64,000 nt of DNA from Alphaproteobacteria bacterium (GTDB lineage: Bacteria; Pseudomonadota; Alphaproteobacteria; ATCC43930; CGMCC-115725). The notes under the pieces were generated by a model. The model had not been told where the DNA came from and did not search any database. It saw nothing but the letters and a program-made list of their open reading frames with translations. The position numbers and the translations under genes are program-made. Numbering within the stretch: the first letter of the stretch is position 1; each line of letters opens with the position of its first letter. Where the stretch lies: positions 33,910 through 97,909 of the forward strand of contig JAFAYW010000183.1 of the NCBI GenBank assembly GCA_019240125.1. The letters are read 5' to 3'. Of this stretch, positions 14,788 to 25,008 are shown one piece after another.

Positions 14788-15162
14788 TCAGTCCGGTAAC
14801 TTGGTCGACTGCCAGGTGACCATTTGCCACTTGCCGCCTTTGTTCGCGTACACGTCGGTGAACCGCACGCCAAAGCTGTTCGGCTTGCCGCCGGCATTGA
14901 CGCTGATTCGGCACACACCGGTCAGAACCACGCTGTCGCCGAGATCCTGCGCCTTGACATCGGACGGCACGACCGAGGTGTAGACCGTGCTGCCGTTTTC
15001 CATGTTGCCGATCAGGCTCTGCTTGGTGTCAAGCCTCGCCGACGAGTGCGTGTAGATCAGATCGTCGGACAGCACCTCGGTGAGTGTGCGGATGTCCTTC
15101 TCGGCCATCGCGGTCATGCGCTTGCGATCGAGATCGATGATCGTTTGTCCGTTCCCGGCCAT
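14788..15162 (-). CDS. NTF2/SnoaL-like protein (DUF4440 type)
   Basis: 124 residues; GCAGGAGGAAAGC precedes the ATG. The alternating pattern of a cone-shaped NTF2 fold is visible: N-terminal helices with MAEKDIRTLTEVLSDDLIYTHSSAR, then strands ending VYANKGGKWQMVTWQSTKLP. Such proteins are isomerases, hydrolases or ligand binders; the active residues do not tell which. It is the last gene of a minus-strand run after the quinone oxidoreductase, 39 bases downstream of that gene. Confidence 0.8.
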   Translation of the reverse strand: MAGNGQTIIDLDRKRMTAMAEKDIRTLTEVLSDDLIYTHSSARLDTKQSLIGNMENGSTVYTSVVPSDVKAQDLGDSVVLTGVCRISVNAGGKPNSFGVRFTDVYANKGGKWQMVTWQSTKLPD

Positions 15163-15201
15163 GCTTTCCTCCTGCGTTAACGCCTGGGTTGTCGAATTCT
15201 T

Positions 15202-16125
15202 TCAGCGCACCATCAGCACCAGTTTGCCTTGCAGGTGGCGGCCTTCGCTGATCTTGTGCGCTTCGGCGGCGTCGGCGAGCTTATATCGGGTGATGGCCGG
15301 CGGCCAGACCGCGCCCGCTCCCAGCAGTTCCTTCATGCGTTCGAGATGCGCCCGGTCGCGCGCCACCTTAGGCCGCAACAGCTCGACATCGTCGCGCGGC
15401 TTCTGAAACCCGGCCGGTGCCGCCGCGATCCAGACGAGGCGGCCGCCCGGCTTCAGCACCTCGTAGGATTTGACCTGCACTTCGCCGCCGACCGTGTCGA
15501 ATACGACATCGCATTTCGGTGCTGATTTGGTGAAATCCTGCGTGCTGTAATCGATGATCTCGTCAGCCCCGAGGCTGCGCACGTAATCGTGGTTACGAGC
15601 GCTGGCGGTGGTCACGACGTGGGCGCCGATATGCTTGGCAAGCTGGATCGCGAACCCGGCGACGCCGCCGGCGCCGCCCTGGATCAGCACGGTTTCGCCG
15701 CGCTTCAACTTTGCGGTGTCTTCCAGCGCCCAGATCGCCGTGAGGCTGGTCAAGGCCATCGCCGCCGCCTCAGCATGGTCGAGCTTTGCCGGCTTTTTGG
15801 CGATGATGGCCGCCTTGATCGCGACCTTTTCGGCATACGCACCCTCGATCCCGGCATCGAGCACGCCAAACACCTCATCGCCCACCTGCAAGTCGGTGAC
15901 AGCGGCACCCTTCGCGGCGACGACGCCGGAGAAATCGCGGCCGAGGATATAGGGGAATTTCAGCTTCGAATCGTAGCTGCCCTGGCGAACCTTCCAGTCC
16001 GCCGCGTTGACGCTGGCCGCCACGATATCGACGACAACTTCATCCGGCCCGGCCACCGGGTCGGCAATATCGCCATAACGCAGCATCTCCGGGCCGCCAT
16101 GCGCCGACAGGATCGCCGCCTTCAT
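15202..16125 (-). CDS. NADPH-dependent quinone oxidoreductase-like MDR protein
   Basis: 307 residues of the zinc-free medium-chain dehydrogenase family. It has the GroES-like N-terminus (VVVDIVAASVNAADWKVRQG), PYILGRDFSGVV, the Rossmann motif VLIQGGAGGVAGFAIQLAKHIGAHV, and DVVFDTVGG. Catalytic zinc ligands are missing, as expected for quinone/enone reductases. The start ATG is preceded by a weak GGGGAGAATGCA. It may be co-transcribed with the solute-binding gene upstream and the NTF2-like gene downstream. Confidence 0.88.
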   Translation of the reverse strand: MKAAILSAHGGPEMLRYGDIADPVAGPDEVVVDIVAASVNAADWKVRQGSYDSKLKFPYILGRDFSGVVAAKGAAVTDLQVGDEVFGVLDAGIEGAYAEKVAIKAAIIAKKPAKLDHAEAAAMALTSLTAIWALEDTAKLKRGETVLIQGGAGGVAGFAIQLAKHIGAHVVTTASARNHDYVRSLGADEIIDYSTQDFTKSAPKCDVVFDTVGGEVQVKSYEVLKPGGRLVWIAAAPAGFQKPRDDVELLRPKVARDRAHLERMKELLGAGAVWPPAITRYKLADAAEAHKISEGRHLQGKLVLMVR

Positions 16126-16160
16126 TGCATTCTCCCCGCTTCCAGTGGATTGCCCGGCGT

Positions 16161-16901
16161 TTAGGCTTGCGGCGCGACCGAGAGGCGACCGACCGTGCCG
16201 TGCCGTTCGATCAGGCTGGCGATAAGCCCGTTCTTCTTCGACTCCTCGACAAATTCGCGCAGGAAGACGAAGGCCGCTTCGTTCTTCTTGGGGGTGCCGA
16301 TGGCTTGCTGAACGGACGCGAACTGGCCGTCGAGGATGCGCGAACCCGGGAGTTTTTCGACCAGCTCAATGAGACCGGGGCGCAGCCCCGCATAGGCATC
16401 CATCTTCTCATCGGTGAAGGCCTTCACCGCCGCGTCGGCGCTGTTGTATTGCAGCAGCTTCGCGTTCTTCAGATTGTTTTCAAGCCACAAGCAATAGGCG
16501 CTGCGGGCGGTCACCGCGACACGCTTGCCGGCCTGATCAACCTCCGCCACCGATTTGATCGGCGAGCCGGCCGGCACCAGATAGGTCGCCTCGATCTCGC
16601 AGTAAGCGGCGGTGAACGACACCACCTGCGCGCGTTGCGGCTCGGCGCCGATATTGCCGATATCCCATTTGTCGTTCGGGGCGTCGTCGGCCAATTCGCC
16701 GGGCTTTTCATACGGAATGTATTTGACCGGCACACCGAGCCGGCCGGCCAGGGCCGCCGCCATGTCGGGCGACACTCCGGTCGGGTCGCCGGATGGGTCA
16801 CGGCCGGTGACCAGCAGGAAATTTCCCATGTTGATCGCGGCGCGCAGAACGCCGGTCGGCGCGAGTTGGGCGATGACATCAGATGACGGGGTTACGGGCA
16901 T
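16161..16901 (-). CDS. Family 3 extracellular solute-binding-type protein lacking a signal peptide
   Basis: 246 residues with the amino-acid binding fold: GVLRAAINMGNFLLV, SPDMAAALAGRLGVPVKYIPY, WDIGNIGAEPQRAQVVSFTAAYCEIEATYLV and KSVAEVDQAGKRVAVTARSAY. The predicted protein starts directly with the domain (MPVTPSSDVIAQLAPTG), and no signal peptide can be read in frame upstream. It would therefore be cytoplasmic, or the start lies elsewhere. No permease or ATPase gene is nearby. Some relatives are cytoplasmic enzymes or sensors, so transport is not certain. Confidence 0.82.
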   Translation of the reverse strand: MPVTPSSDVIAQLAPTGVLRAAINMGNFLLVTGRDPSGDPTGVSPDMAAALAGRLGVPVKYIPYEKPGELADDAPNDKWDIGNIGAEPQRAQVVSFTAAYCEIEATYLVPAGSPIKSVAEVDQAGKRVAVTARSAYCLWLENNLKNAKLLQYNSADAAVKAFTDEKMDAYAGLRPGLIELVEKLPGSRILDGQFASVQQAIGTPKKNEAAFVFLREFVEESKKNGLIASLIERHGTVGRLSVAPQA

Positions 16902-17133
16902 CGGGCGGGATCCGGATATGGTTAGGAATAGAGCAGAGGAATGAGCGAAATCGAGGCGAGGTTAGTACCGATCGGCGCGGCTCGCCAAGCACGTGATTTC
17001 CCCAGCATCAAGAGGGTGCCCCGGCGAAGAACCCAGTTCTCGGCGCCGCGGGAAGCGGTATAAGGTGACGCCGCGGCTGGCGGGCCGTCCTGCCGGTTAT
17101 AACGGCTCGCGCAAGGAGCCAGGGAGCACGCTC

Positions 17134-18081
17134 ATGAAACTCTGTTTCTTCAATGATTTCCGGATCGGCGTCGTCAAAGGCGATAGCGTGGTCGATGTGA
17201 CCTCGACGGTCAGCGACATCCCACATGTCGAACCGGGCGACCTGATGAACGGGCTGATCGGCAAATTCGATCAGTATCGCTCAAAGATCGAGCAGGCCGT
17301 TTCAAGCGGCACCGGCGTCGCTCTGTCGAGCGTTAAGATCCGCCCGCCCGTCACCAAACCAGCGACAATCGACTGCATGGCCGTCAATTACATGGAAGAC
17401 GGCACGCGCAGCGCCCCGGCGCCGATCAATGCCTTTCATAAATCGCCGAGCGCGATCATTGGCGACGGCGACACGATGGTATTGCCCGACGCACCCGCTA
17501 CCATTTTCGAGGGCGAAGCGGAAATGGCGGTTATTATCGGCAAGCGCTGCAGCAATGTCAGCGAAGCCGAGGCGATGGATTACGTATTCGGCTACACCAA
17601 CTTCATCGATGGCTCGGCACGCGGCTTGCCGCCAGCGGGCAATGTGTTCTTCCAGATGAAGTCGCGCGACACCTTCGCGCCGATCGGTCCGTATCTCGTC
17701 ACCAAGGATGAGATCAAGGACCCGCAGAAGCTGCAGATCACGCTGAAGAATAACGGCCAGGTCATGCAGACCTTCAACACCGACGACATGGGCCACAAGA
17801 TCGCCAAGTGCATTTCCTGGCTGTCGGCGATCCACACGCTCGTGCCGGGCGACATCGTCGCCACCGGCACCAACCATCGCGGCCTGAACCCGTTCATGGA
17901 TGGCGACAAGGTCGAGCTCGAAACCGAAGGGCTCGGCCGGCTGACCTTCCATGTGAAGGACGACCTTAAGCGCACCTGGGCCCGCAAGACGCGGCTTCAG
18001 ATGCACGAAGAGGTCAACGAAAAGACCGCGGGGCTCTATCCCGACATCACACCGCAGCTTACCGGCAAATACGCCAAGTAG
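17134..18081 (+). CDS. Fumarylacetoacetate hydrolase family protein
   Basis: 315 residues; AGGGAG lies before the ATG, and the N-terminus MKLCFFNDFRIGVVKGD is typical. The fold has an N-terminal cap and a C-terminal domain with EGEAEMAVIIGKRC, GYTNFIDGSARG, RDTFAPIGPYLVT and GDIVATGTNHRG. The acidic residues in these motifs are where the family binds Mg or Mn. Members open C-C bonds of acylpyruvates, hydrate 2-keto-4-pentenoates or decarboxylate oxaloacetate. The 232-base upstream gap is divergent from the solute-binding gene and should hold both promoters. Confidence 0.9.
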   Translation: MKLCFFNDFRIGVVKGDSVVDVTSTVSDIPHVEPGDLMNGLIGKFDQYRSKIEQAVSSGTGVALSSVKIRPPVTKPATIDCMAVNYMEDGTRSAPAPINAFHKSPSAIIGDGDTMVLPDAPATIFEGEAEMAVIIGKRCSNVSEAEAMDYVFGYTNFIDGSARGLPPAGNVFFQMKSRDTFAPIGPYLVTKDEIKDPQKLQITLKNNGQVMQTFNTDDMGHKIAKCISWLSAIHTLVPGDIVATGTNHRGLNPFMDGDKVELETEGLGRLTFHVKDDLKRTWARKTRLQMHEEVNEKTAGLYPDITPQLTGKYAK

Positions 18082-18102
18082 CGGCGGCTTCCGGCAAACC
18101 GC

Positions 18103-18140
18103 TCACCCTCCCTTCGCAAGGTCCTCGCAGGGGAGGGTGA
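18103..18140. terminator. Inverted repeat between convergent genes
   Basis: TCACCCTCCC and GGGAGGGTGA, 18 bases apart, form a perfect 10-bp stem between the FAH-family gene and the convergent alpha/beta hydrolase. No T-run is present. It may be a dispersed repeat hairpin acting as an mRNA end. Confidence 0.45.
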
Positions 18141-18162
18141 TCAGCGCGGCAATACCGTCGCG

Positions 18163-18996
18163 CTAACGGTGGCGGCGCAGGAAATCGATAAAGATCGCCG
18201 CCAATAGGCCCTCCTTGGCGTCCCACTCCTCGAATGCAACATCGAGGTCGGCGCGGTCTTCGGTCAGCACCTCATGATATTCGCTGTTCGGCATCAGCCG
18301 GTGCGCCACTTGACCGGGATTGCGCGGGTGTACCCGGTCATTGCCCGGGATGATGCAGGCCGGCACGGTCATCGACCGCAAATCCTCGGGTGACAGCCCG
18401 ATCACGGCATGATCGGAGCCAGCCTCGAAGCTATGCCGCCAGCGTTTCATGCGGGCGATGAAATCCTGCGGTTCGATCGCCATCAAGCGGTCGCGGCTTT
18501 GCGGATTGTTGCCGATGATCTCGCGCCAGTGGTCCATCGCGCAGACCGCCTCCATGCCGCCGCGCTGCGCCGCCTCGACATGCGAGGTGTAGTACTGATT
18601 CGCGAGGTGCTTTGCGGCATAAGCACCGCCGGTCACACGCCACAGCAGAAGGCCGCGCACCGCCTCGGGCCGGCGCAAGGTCAGGACCATCGCGAGGCGG
18701 CAGCCTGACGAGCTGCCGCCGATATAGGCCGGCAATGCGTCGATGCTCTTCAACAGCTCATAAAGGTCTTCGGCCCACACTTCGTTTTCGCTGTCCCCTT
18801 CGATCAAGACGTCGGAGGCACCGGTATTGCGCCGGTCGTAGACCACGACCCTGTAGCCGGCCTCGGCGATCTTTTCGCCGAGCCCGCGTACCGACATGCC
18901 GCCGCGTCGGCCACCCGGCTGTATCGCGACGAAGGGGCCGCGATCGCCGAGTATATCGTAGTGCAGATTGATGCCGCGGATCTGAGCGACGGGCAT
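18163..18996 (-). CDS. Alpha/beta hydrolase
   Basis: 277 residues; GGGAGGACCCCC precedes the ATG. The frame is open far upstream, but the true start is clear from MPVAQIRGINLHYDILGDRGPFVAIQPGG. The nucleophile elbow is GGSSSGCRLAM and the oxyanion region QPGGRRGGM. A strand VPACIIPGNDRVHP carries the usual acid region, followed by DRADLDVAFEEW. The catalytic His is not obvious at the expected C-terminal place. The substrate is unknown. It is divergent from the LLM oxidoreductase gene. Confidence 0.88.
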   Translation of the reverse strand: MPVAQIRGINLHYDILGDRGPFVAIQPGGRRGGMSVRGLGEKIAEAGYRVVVYDRRNTGASDVLIEGDSENEVWAEDLYELLKSIDALPAYIGGSSSGCRLAMVLTLRRPEAVRGLLLWRVTGGAYAAKHLANQYYTSHVEAAQRGGMEAVCAMDHWREIIGNNPQSRDRLMAIEPQDFIARMKRWRHSFEAGSDHAVIGLSPEDLRSMTVPACIIPGNDRVHPRNPGQVAHRLMPNSEYHEVLTEDRADLDVAFEEWDAKEGLLAAIFIDFLRRHR

Positions 18997-19072
18997 GGGG
19001 GTCCTCCCTTTCGGTTGGCGAGCGGTTGCCGCGATGGTAGCTGATTTCGCACAGCGGAACAGCGAGGCGGCG

Positions 19073-20071
19073 ATGCAAGTCGGGTTTTTCTTCTGGCCGT
19101 TCAGCCCGGACCTGGTCGGCCGCGTGGCCGAGGCAGCCGAGGGCTTCGGGTTCGACATGATCGGGATCGCTGACACGCCGGGTAATGCGATGGATCCATG
19201 GATCGCTGCGACACTGGTGGCGCAGGCCACCACTCGGTCCCGCATATCACTCTGCGTCAGCAACCTCACTTCGCGCCATCCGGCAGCATCCGCCGCGGCG
19301 ATCGCGTCGCTCGACCTGTTGGCGCCGGACCGCGCGATCCTCGGCATCGGTACCGGGCATAGCGGCACCACCAATCTTGGCCTGCCCCGCTCGACCATCG
19401 CCGAGATGGAGGCCGGCACGCGCTTTATGCAAGCCTTGCTGGCGGGCCAGCCCGCGACCTGGCAGGGCCGCACGGCCCACTTACCCTGGGTGAAGCGACC
19501 GAGCCCGGTCTTTGTTGCCGCCTCAGGGCCCAAGGCGCTGGGCAGCGCAGGCGCTACCGCGAACGGCGCCTTTGTCAATTTTGGCATCGACGGTGAAAAC
19601 CTGAAGCGCACCGAAGCGGCAGTGCGGCAGGGTGCCGCCGCGGTCAGCCGCAATCCGGACGATGTCGAGGTCTGGCAGATCGCCGCGCTCGACTGCAACC
19701 GCGACGGCACCGCCGCGCGCCAGCGGATCGGCGCTATTCTTGCCTTCATGGCGGGCGGTTACATCCTGCAAGGCGATCCCACCGCGCGTGGTGTGCCGGC
19801 CGAACTATGCGATGCGATCGGCGAATTGCGGCGCCGCTATAGCACGCGCCCGGGCGCCGCCGACGCCGCACTGGTCGATGAATTGGGACTGTTCGATTAC
19901 CTGTCACGCCGGTTTGCGATCTACGGCACGCCCGAGCAATGCCGAGACCAAATGCTCGCGGCGCAAGCCGCTGGACTGTCGCGCGTCATGTTCACCGTCA
20001 GCCTGGCGGCCGACCCGGTCGCGACCGTCGAGCTGTTTGGCAGAGAAGTCTTGCCTGCCCTGCAGACATAG
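19073..20071 (+). CDS. LLM class flavin-dependent oxidoreductase
   Basis: 332 residues of the luciferase-like barrel family: MQVGFFFWPFSPDLVGRVAEAAEGFGFDMIGIADTP, then SRISLCVSNLTSRHPAASAAAIASLDLLAPDRAILGIGTG. The start is set by GAGG eight bases before ATG and by the conserved first strand. These enzymes use FMNH2 or F420 for oxygenation or hydride transfer. The substrate cannot be told. Three LLM genes occur in this window (see 35643 and 62061), but they are not close copies of one another. Confidence 0.9.
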   Translation: MQVGFFFWPFSPDLVGRVAEAAEGFGFDMIGIADTPGNAMDPWIAATLVAQATTRSRISLCVSNLTSRHPAASAAAIASLDLLAPDRAILGIGTGHSGTTNLGLPRSTIAEMEAGTRFMQALLAGQPATWQGRTAHLPWVKRPSPVFVAASGPKALGSAGATANGAFVNFGIDGENLKRTEAAVRQGAAAVSRNPDDVEVWQIAALDCNRDGTAARQRIGAILAFMAGGYILQGDPTARGVPAELCDAIGELRRRYSTRPGAADAALVDELGLFDYLSRRFAIYGTPEQCRDQMLAAQAAGLSRVMFTVSLAADPVATVELFGREVLPALQT

Positions 20072-20141
20072 CCCGAGCCGGCGCTTGCCAAACGACGCGC
20101 GGCGCCTTACCTAACCCCGGCGTAAACCTCACGCAGGATTT

Positions 20142-20195
20142 GCGGCGCTCCGCTATGGAGAGCCGCTCCGGTGTCGGCCCGATCTTCGGGACCGA
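20142..20195 (+). promoter_or_regulatory. Structured rpsB leader RNA (candidate)
   Basis: Two consecutive stem-loops lie 40-93 bases before rpsB: GCGGC-GCTCC paired with GGAG-A-GCCGC (loop GCTAT), then TCGG-CCCGA paired with TCGGG-A-CCGA (loop TCT). Ribosomal protein S2 operons are often controlled by S2 binding its own leader, so this is a candidate site. The remaining bases of the gap carry GGAAAGGA as the ribosome binding site. Confidence 0.35.
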
Positions 20196-20234
20196 TCTTC
20201 TCCTGCGGCGGCCTAACCGGAAAGGACAGTTCAG

Positions 20235-21068
20235 ATGGCACTTCCCGAGTACTCGATGCGTGGGCTTCTCGAAGCCGGCGTGCATTTTGGTCACCACACA
20301 AGGCGCTGGAACCCGAAGATGGCGCCGTACCTCTTTGGCGTCCGCAACGGCATTCACATCATCGACCTGGAACAGAGCGTGCCGCTGCTGCGGCAAGGGC
20401 TCGAGGCGATCCGCGAGGTCGTGTCCGGCGGTGGACGCGTGCTGCTCGTCGGCACCAAGCGCCAGGCGCAGGACGCCATCGCCGATGCCGCGAAGCGCTG
20501 CGGCCAGTATTATGTCAACTACCGCTGGCTCGGCGGCATGCTGACAAACTTCAAGACGATCTCCCAGTCGATCAAGCGCTTGCGCGAGCTCGATGAGCGT
20601 ATCGTCGCCGAGGAAAGCGGCCTCACCAAGCGCGAGCTGCTCGAACTGACGCGCGACCGCGACAAACTCGAACGCGCGCTGGGCGGCATCAAGGACATGG
20701 GCGGACTCCCCGATATCCTGTTTGTGATCGACACGAACAAGGAAGCGATCGCGGTCGCCGAGGCGAACACGCTGCGTATTCCCGTCGTAGCCGTGCTCGA
20801 TTCGAACTCGTCGCCCGACGGCATCGCCTATCCGATCCCGGGCAATGACGACGCCATGCGTGCCATTCACATGTATTGCGACCTGGTATCGGGCGCAGTG
20901 CTCGATGGATTGCAGGCCGAGCTCGCGGCATCTGGCATCGATATTGGCGCGCGGGCGGAAGTCCCCGACGAGATGGTCACCGATGACGAGACAGCCGACG
21001 AGGCTCCGGCTGAAGCCGTCATGGCCGAGGCGGAGACCGAGGGCGAGAGCGCACCCGCCGCGGAATAA
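20235..21068 (+). CDS. rpsB: 30S ribosomal protein S2
   Basis: 277 residues; the core [29 protein letters not shown] and [16 protein letters not shown] are diagnostic, as is [19 protein letters not shown]. The C-terminus adds about 35 acidic residues ([15 protein letters not shown] and so on) beyond the usual bacterial length, as in many alphaproteobacteria. It is the first gene of the rpsB-tsf-pyrH-frr run; tsf follows after 27 bases. Confidence 0.99.
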   Translation: MALPEYSMRGLLEAGVHFGHHTRRWNPKMAPYLFGVRNGIHIIDLEQSVPLLRQGLEAIREVVSGGGRVLLVGTKRQAQDAIADAAKRCGQYYVNYRWLGGMLTNFKTISQSIKRLRELDERIVAEESGLTKRELLELTRDRDKLERALGGIKDMGGLPDILFVIDTNKEAIAVAEANTLRIPVVAVLDSNSSPDGIAYPIPGNDDAMRAIHMYCDLVSGAVLDGLQAELAASGIDIGARAEVPDEMVTDDETADEAPAEAVMAEAETEGESAPAAE

Positions 21069-21095
21069 ACAGGCTCGAACGAGAGGATTTGATCG

Positions 21096-22031
21096 ATGGC
21101 CGAGATCACGGCAGCGCTGGTCAAGGAGTTGCGCGAAAAGACCGGCGCCGGGATGATGGATTGCAAGCGCGCCCTGGGGGAAACCTCGGGCGACATGGAA
21201 GGTGCGGTCGACTGGCTGCGCAAAAAGGGCCTAGCGGCCGCCGCCAAAAAGGCAGGGCGGGTCGCGGCCGAAGGTCTGGTCGGCATGGCCACGCGCGGCC
21301 TTGCCGGCGCCGTGGTCGAGGTCAATTCTGAAACGGATTTCGTGTCGCGCAACGAGCTGTTCCAGGCATTTGTGCGCACCGCCGCCGGATTGGTGGTCGG
21401 CGGCGACGGCTCGGCCGAAGGGCTGGGTGCGATGCCCTACCCGGGCACCGGCCGCAGCGTCGCCGACGAACTGACGGAGCTGGTCGGCCGCATTGGTGAA
21501 AACCTCGTATTGCGGCGGGCTGCCCGGCTGGAAGTGTCGAAGGGTGCGGTCGCCTCCTACATGCACAATTCCTTGGCACCCGGGCTCGGGAAGATCGGTG
21601 TATTGGTGGCTCTTGAGTCCGAGGCCGCCGCCGACGCGTTGGCCGCGCTAGGCCGGCAACTGGCAATGCATGTCGCCGCCGCGAACCCGCAGTACCTTGA
21701 AAGCACCGCGGTGCCCGGCGCGGCGCTCGATCGCGAACGCGATGTGCTGCGCGAGCAGGCATTGGCCAGCGGCAAGTCGGTGGACGTCGTCGACAAGATG
21801 GTCGAAGGCCGTCTGCGCAAGTTCTACGAGGAGACGGTGCTGCTCGATCAGGTCTTCTTCGGACCGGATTCTGACGGTAAGAGCCGGGTGCGTCAGGTCG
21901 TCGAAGCGGCTGCCAAGAAAGCTGGCTCGCCGATCAAGGTGACCGGGTTTGTCCGGATGCAGCTGGGCGAAGGCATTGACAAGCCGGTCGGCGATCTTGC
22001 CTCCGAGGTCGCCGCGACGCTGAAGCACTGA
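21096..22031 (+). CDS. tsf: Elongation factor Ts
   Basis: 311 residues. It exchanges GDP for GTP on EF-Tu. The N-terminal UBA-like part ([26 protein letters not shown]) and the [10 protein letters not shown] motif are present. The C-terminus carries the dimerisation/coiled region with [21 protein letters not shown]. The length is normal. GAGAGGATT lies before the ATG. Confidence 0.99.
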   Translation: MAEITAALVKELREKTGAGMMDCKRALGETSGDMEGAVDWLRKKGLAAAAKKAGRVAAEGLVGMATRGLAGAVVEVNSETDFVSRNELFQAFVRTAAGLVVGGDGSAEGLGAMPYPGTGRSVADELTELVGRIGENLVLRRAARLEVSKGAVASYMHNSLAPGLGKIGVLVALESEAAADALAALGRQLAMHVAAANPQYLESTAVPGAALDRERDVLREQALASGKSVDVVDKMVEGRLRKFYEETVLLDQVFFGPDSDGKSRVRQVVEAAAKKAGSPIKVTGFVRMQLGEGIDKPVGDLASEVAATLKH

Positions 22032-22144
22032 CGCAACCGGGACGTGCGCTGCGCGCTGCGGCGACACGTGCAAATCGGATGCGGTTTGTGTAGGGTGCGC
22101 CCGCCTGCGTGGGCGGGCATTTCAGCCAGGTGGGCGCGCGCCGT

Positions 22145-22870
22145 ATGACTGCCGATCTCAAGTATCGCCGGGTGCTGATGAAGGTATCCGGCGAAGCGCT
22201 GATGGGCGACCGCGACTATGGCCTCGATCCCGATATGCTTACCCGCATCGCGGGCGAAATCCGGTCGGTGCACGAACTGGGTGTCCAGTTGTGCCTGGTC
22301 ATCGGCGGTGGCAACATTTTCCGGGGTGTATCGGCGGCAGCCGCCGGGATGGAGCGTGCCTCGGCCGACTACATGGGCATGCTGGCAACGGTGATAAACG
22401 CGCTGGCGATGCAAAACGCGCTGGAGCGTCTCAACGTTTCGACGCGGGTCCAATCGGCCATTTCGATGCAGTCGGTATGCGAGCCTTATATCCGGCGCCG
22501 CGCCATCCGGCATCTGGAAAAGGACCGTGTGGTGATCTTCGGCGCCGGTACCGGCAACCCGTTCTTCACCACCGACACCGCCGCGGCCCTGCGCGCTTCC
22601 GAGATGGGGTGCGACGCGCTGTTAAAGGCGACCAAGGTCGATGGTGTTTACGATGCCGACCCGCACCGCGTTCCGGACGCCAGTCGCTTCGAGCGGCTCG
22701 ATTATCACGACGTGCTGGCCCGCGACCTGGAGGTGATGGATGCGTCCGCCATCGCGCTGGCGCGCGAAAGCAGCATTCCTATCCTGGTATTCTCGATTTT
22801 CGAGAGCGGCGGGTTCGCCAAAGTCGTGCAAGGCAAGGGGCGCTTCACGATTATTGAAGAGACCCCATAA
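22145..22870 (+). CDS. pyrH: Uridylate kinase
   Basis: 241 residues; it phosphorylates UMP to UDP for RNA and cell-wall sugar nucleotides. The start ATG gives [22 protein letters not shown]; the frame continues upstream but without family sequence. Motifs: [42 protein letters not shown] and the terminal [11 protein letters not shown]. It is 113 bases after tsf, the largest gap in this run. Confidence 0.98.
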   Translation: MTADLKYRRVLMKVSGEALMGDRDYGLDPDMLTRIAGEIRSVHELGVQLCLVIGGGNIFRGVSAAAAGMERASADYMGMLATVINALAMQNALERLNVSTRVQSAISMQSVCEPYIRRRAIRHLEKDRVVIFGAGTGNPFFTTDTAAALRASEMGCDALLKATKVDGVYDADPHRVPDASRFERLDYHDVLARDLEVMDASAIALARESSIPILVFSIFESGGFAKVVQGKGRFTIIEETP

Positions 22871-22908
22871 TAGCGTGCAGGGAAGCGGCAAACGCGAGGA
22901 CAGACGTC

Positions 22909-23468
22909 ATGACCGAAGCCGAGTTGATGAAGGATTTGCGCCGCCGCATGGACGGCGCGCTCGATGTATTGCGCAAGGAGTTCGGCGGGCTGCGCACCGG
23001 TCGTGCCTCGGCCAGCCTGCTGGAGCCGGTCGTGGTCGAGGCCTACGGCAATACGGTGCCGCTCAACCAGGTCGCCAGCGTCAATGTCCCCGAGCCGCGG
23101 ATGATCACGGTGCAGGTCTGGGACCGCGGGCTCGCCAAATCGGTCGACAAGGCGATCCGTGAATCCGGGCTTGGCCTGAACCCGCAGACGGAAGGCCAGA
23201 CCATCCGAGTGCCGATCCCCGAGTTGAACCAGGAGCGACGCAAGGAACTCAGCAAAGTCGCTGGTAAATATGCCGAGGAGGCGCGCATCGCGGTACGCAA
23301 TGTGCGACGGGACGGCGTCGAGGAATCGCGCAAGCTGGAGAAAAACGGCGACCTTTCGCAAGATCAGCAACGCAAGTTGCAGGGCGATATCCAGCACCTG
23401 ACCGACGACCACGTCAAAAAGATCGACGACACCTTGGCGCAGAAGGAGAAGGAAATCCTTCAGGTCTG

Positions 23469-23469
<1 letters not shown>
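22909..23469 (+). CDS. frr: Ribosome recycling factor
   Basis: 186 residues, normal length. It splits post-termination ribosomes with EF-G. The signature [19 protein letters not shown] and the C-terminal three-helix bundle ([21 protein letters not shown]) are clear. Its TGA overlaps the uppS ATG by one base, so translation is coupled. Confidence 0.98.
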
Positions 23470-24180
<711 letters not shown>

Positions 24181-24203
<23 letters not shown>

Positions 24204-25008
24204 ACGCAGCTCGCTGCTACCACGCATCGCCTCGGCGCTGGTTCTGGCTCCCGTCGCGATTGCCGCAATCTGGTTCGGCGGGCTGCCGTTTCAGCTGCTG
24301 ACGCTCGGCGCTGCCGGCATCATGGCCTGGGAATGGGCGCGGCTGTGCCGCGGGGGCACGCTTGGCCGCAGCGGTCTCACCGGGATCGCCGTCGTGCTGG
24401 TGGTCGTGGTGCTCGGCGCGAGCGGCCTGACCATGCCGGCCGTCGTGCTCAGCCTCACCGGGTCGTTGGCGATTTACGCGCTTGGACGGATCGACGGCGA
24501 CACCGCGCCGAGCTGGCTCGCGGCCGGTCTGATCTGGCTCGCCCTTCCCTGCGTCCTGCTGCTGTGGCTGTCGCGGCTTGACCCTGCAGGCCGCACAACC
24601 GTGCTATGGATATTCGCGATTGTCTGGGCGACCGATGTCGGCGCCTACGCCGCCGGACGCGGCATCGGCGGCCCACGGCTGGCGCCCCGGCTGAGCCCGC
24701 GCAAGACCTGGGCCGGTCTGATCGGCGGCGTTTTCTGCGCCGGACTGGCCGGCTGGTCGACCGGTCACTTCACGGCGGTGTCCCCGGTTCTGCCGCTGAT
24801 CCTGGTCAGCGCCGCTCTTGCGATTGTCGAGCAGTTCGGCGATCTTGTGGAGTCGATGGCCAAGCGAAGGTTCAATGTGAAAGATTCGAGTGGCCTCATT
24901 CCCGGGCATGGCGGACTTCTCGATCGGCTTGACGGCTTGCTGACCGTCGTGCCGGCGGTCGCCTTATTGACCTGGATCGATAATGGACGCGTATTGGCAT
25001 GGCGGTGA
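24181..25008 (+). CDS. cdsA: Phosphatidate cytidylyltransferase
   Basis: About 275 residues if read from the GTG inside uppS; a TTG three codons later is equally possible, and no ATG is usable. Several membrane helices (for example LVLAPVAIAAIWFGGL, LVVVVLGASGLTMPAVV) are followed by the catalytic CDS signature near the C-terminus: KRRFNVKDSSGLIPGHGGLLDRLDGL. It makes CDP-diacylglycerol for phospholipid synthesis in the inner membrane. It overlaps dxr by 10 bases. Confidence 0.95.
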
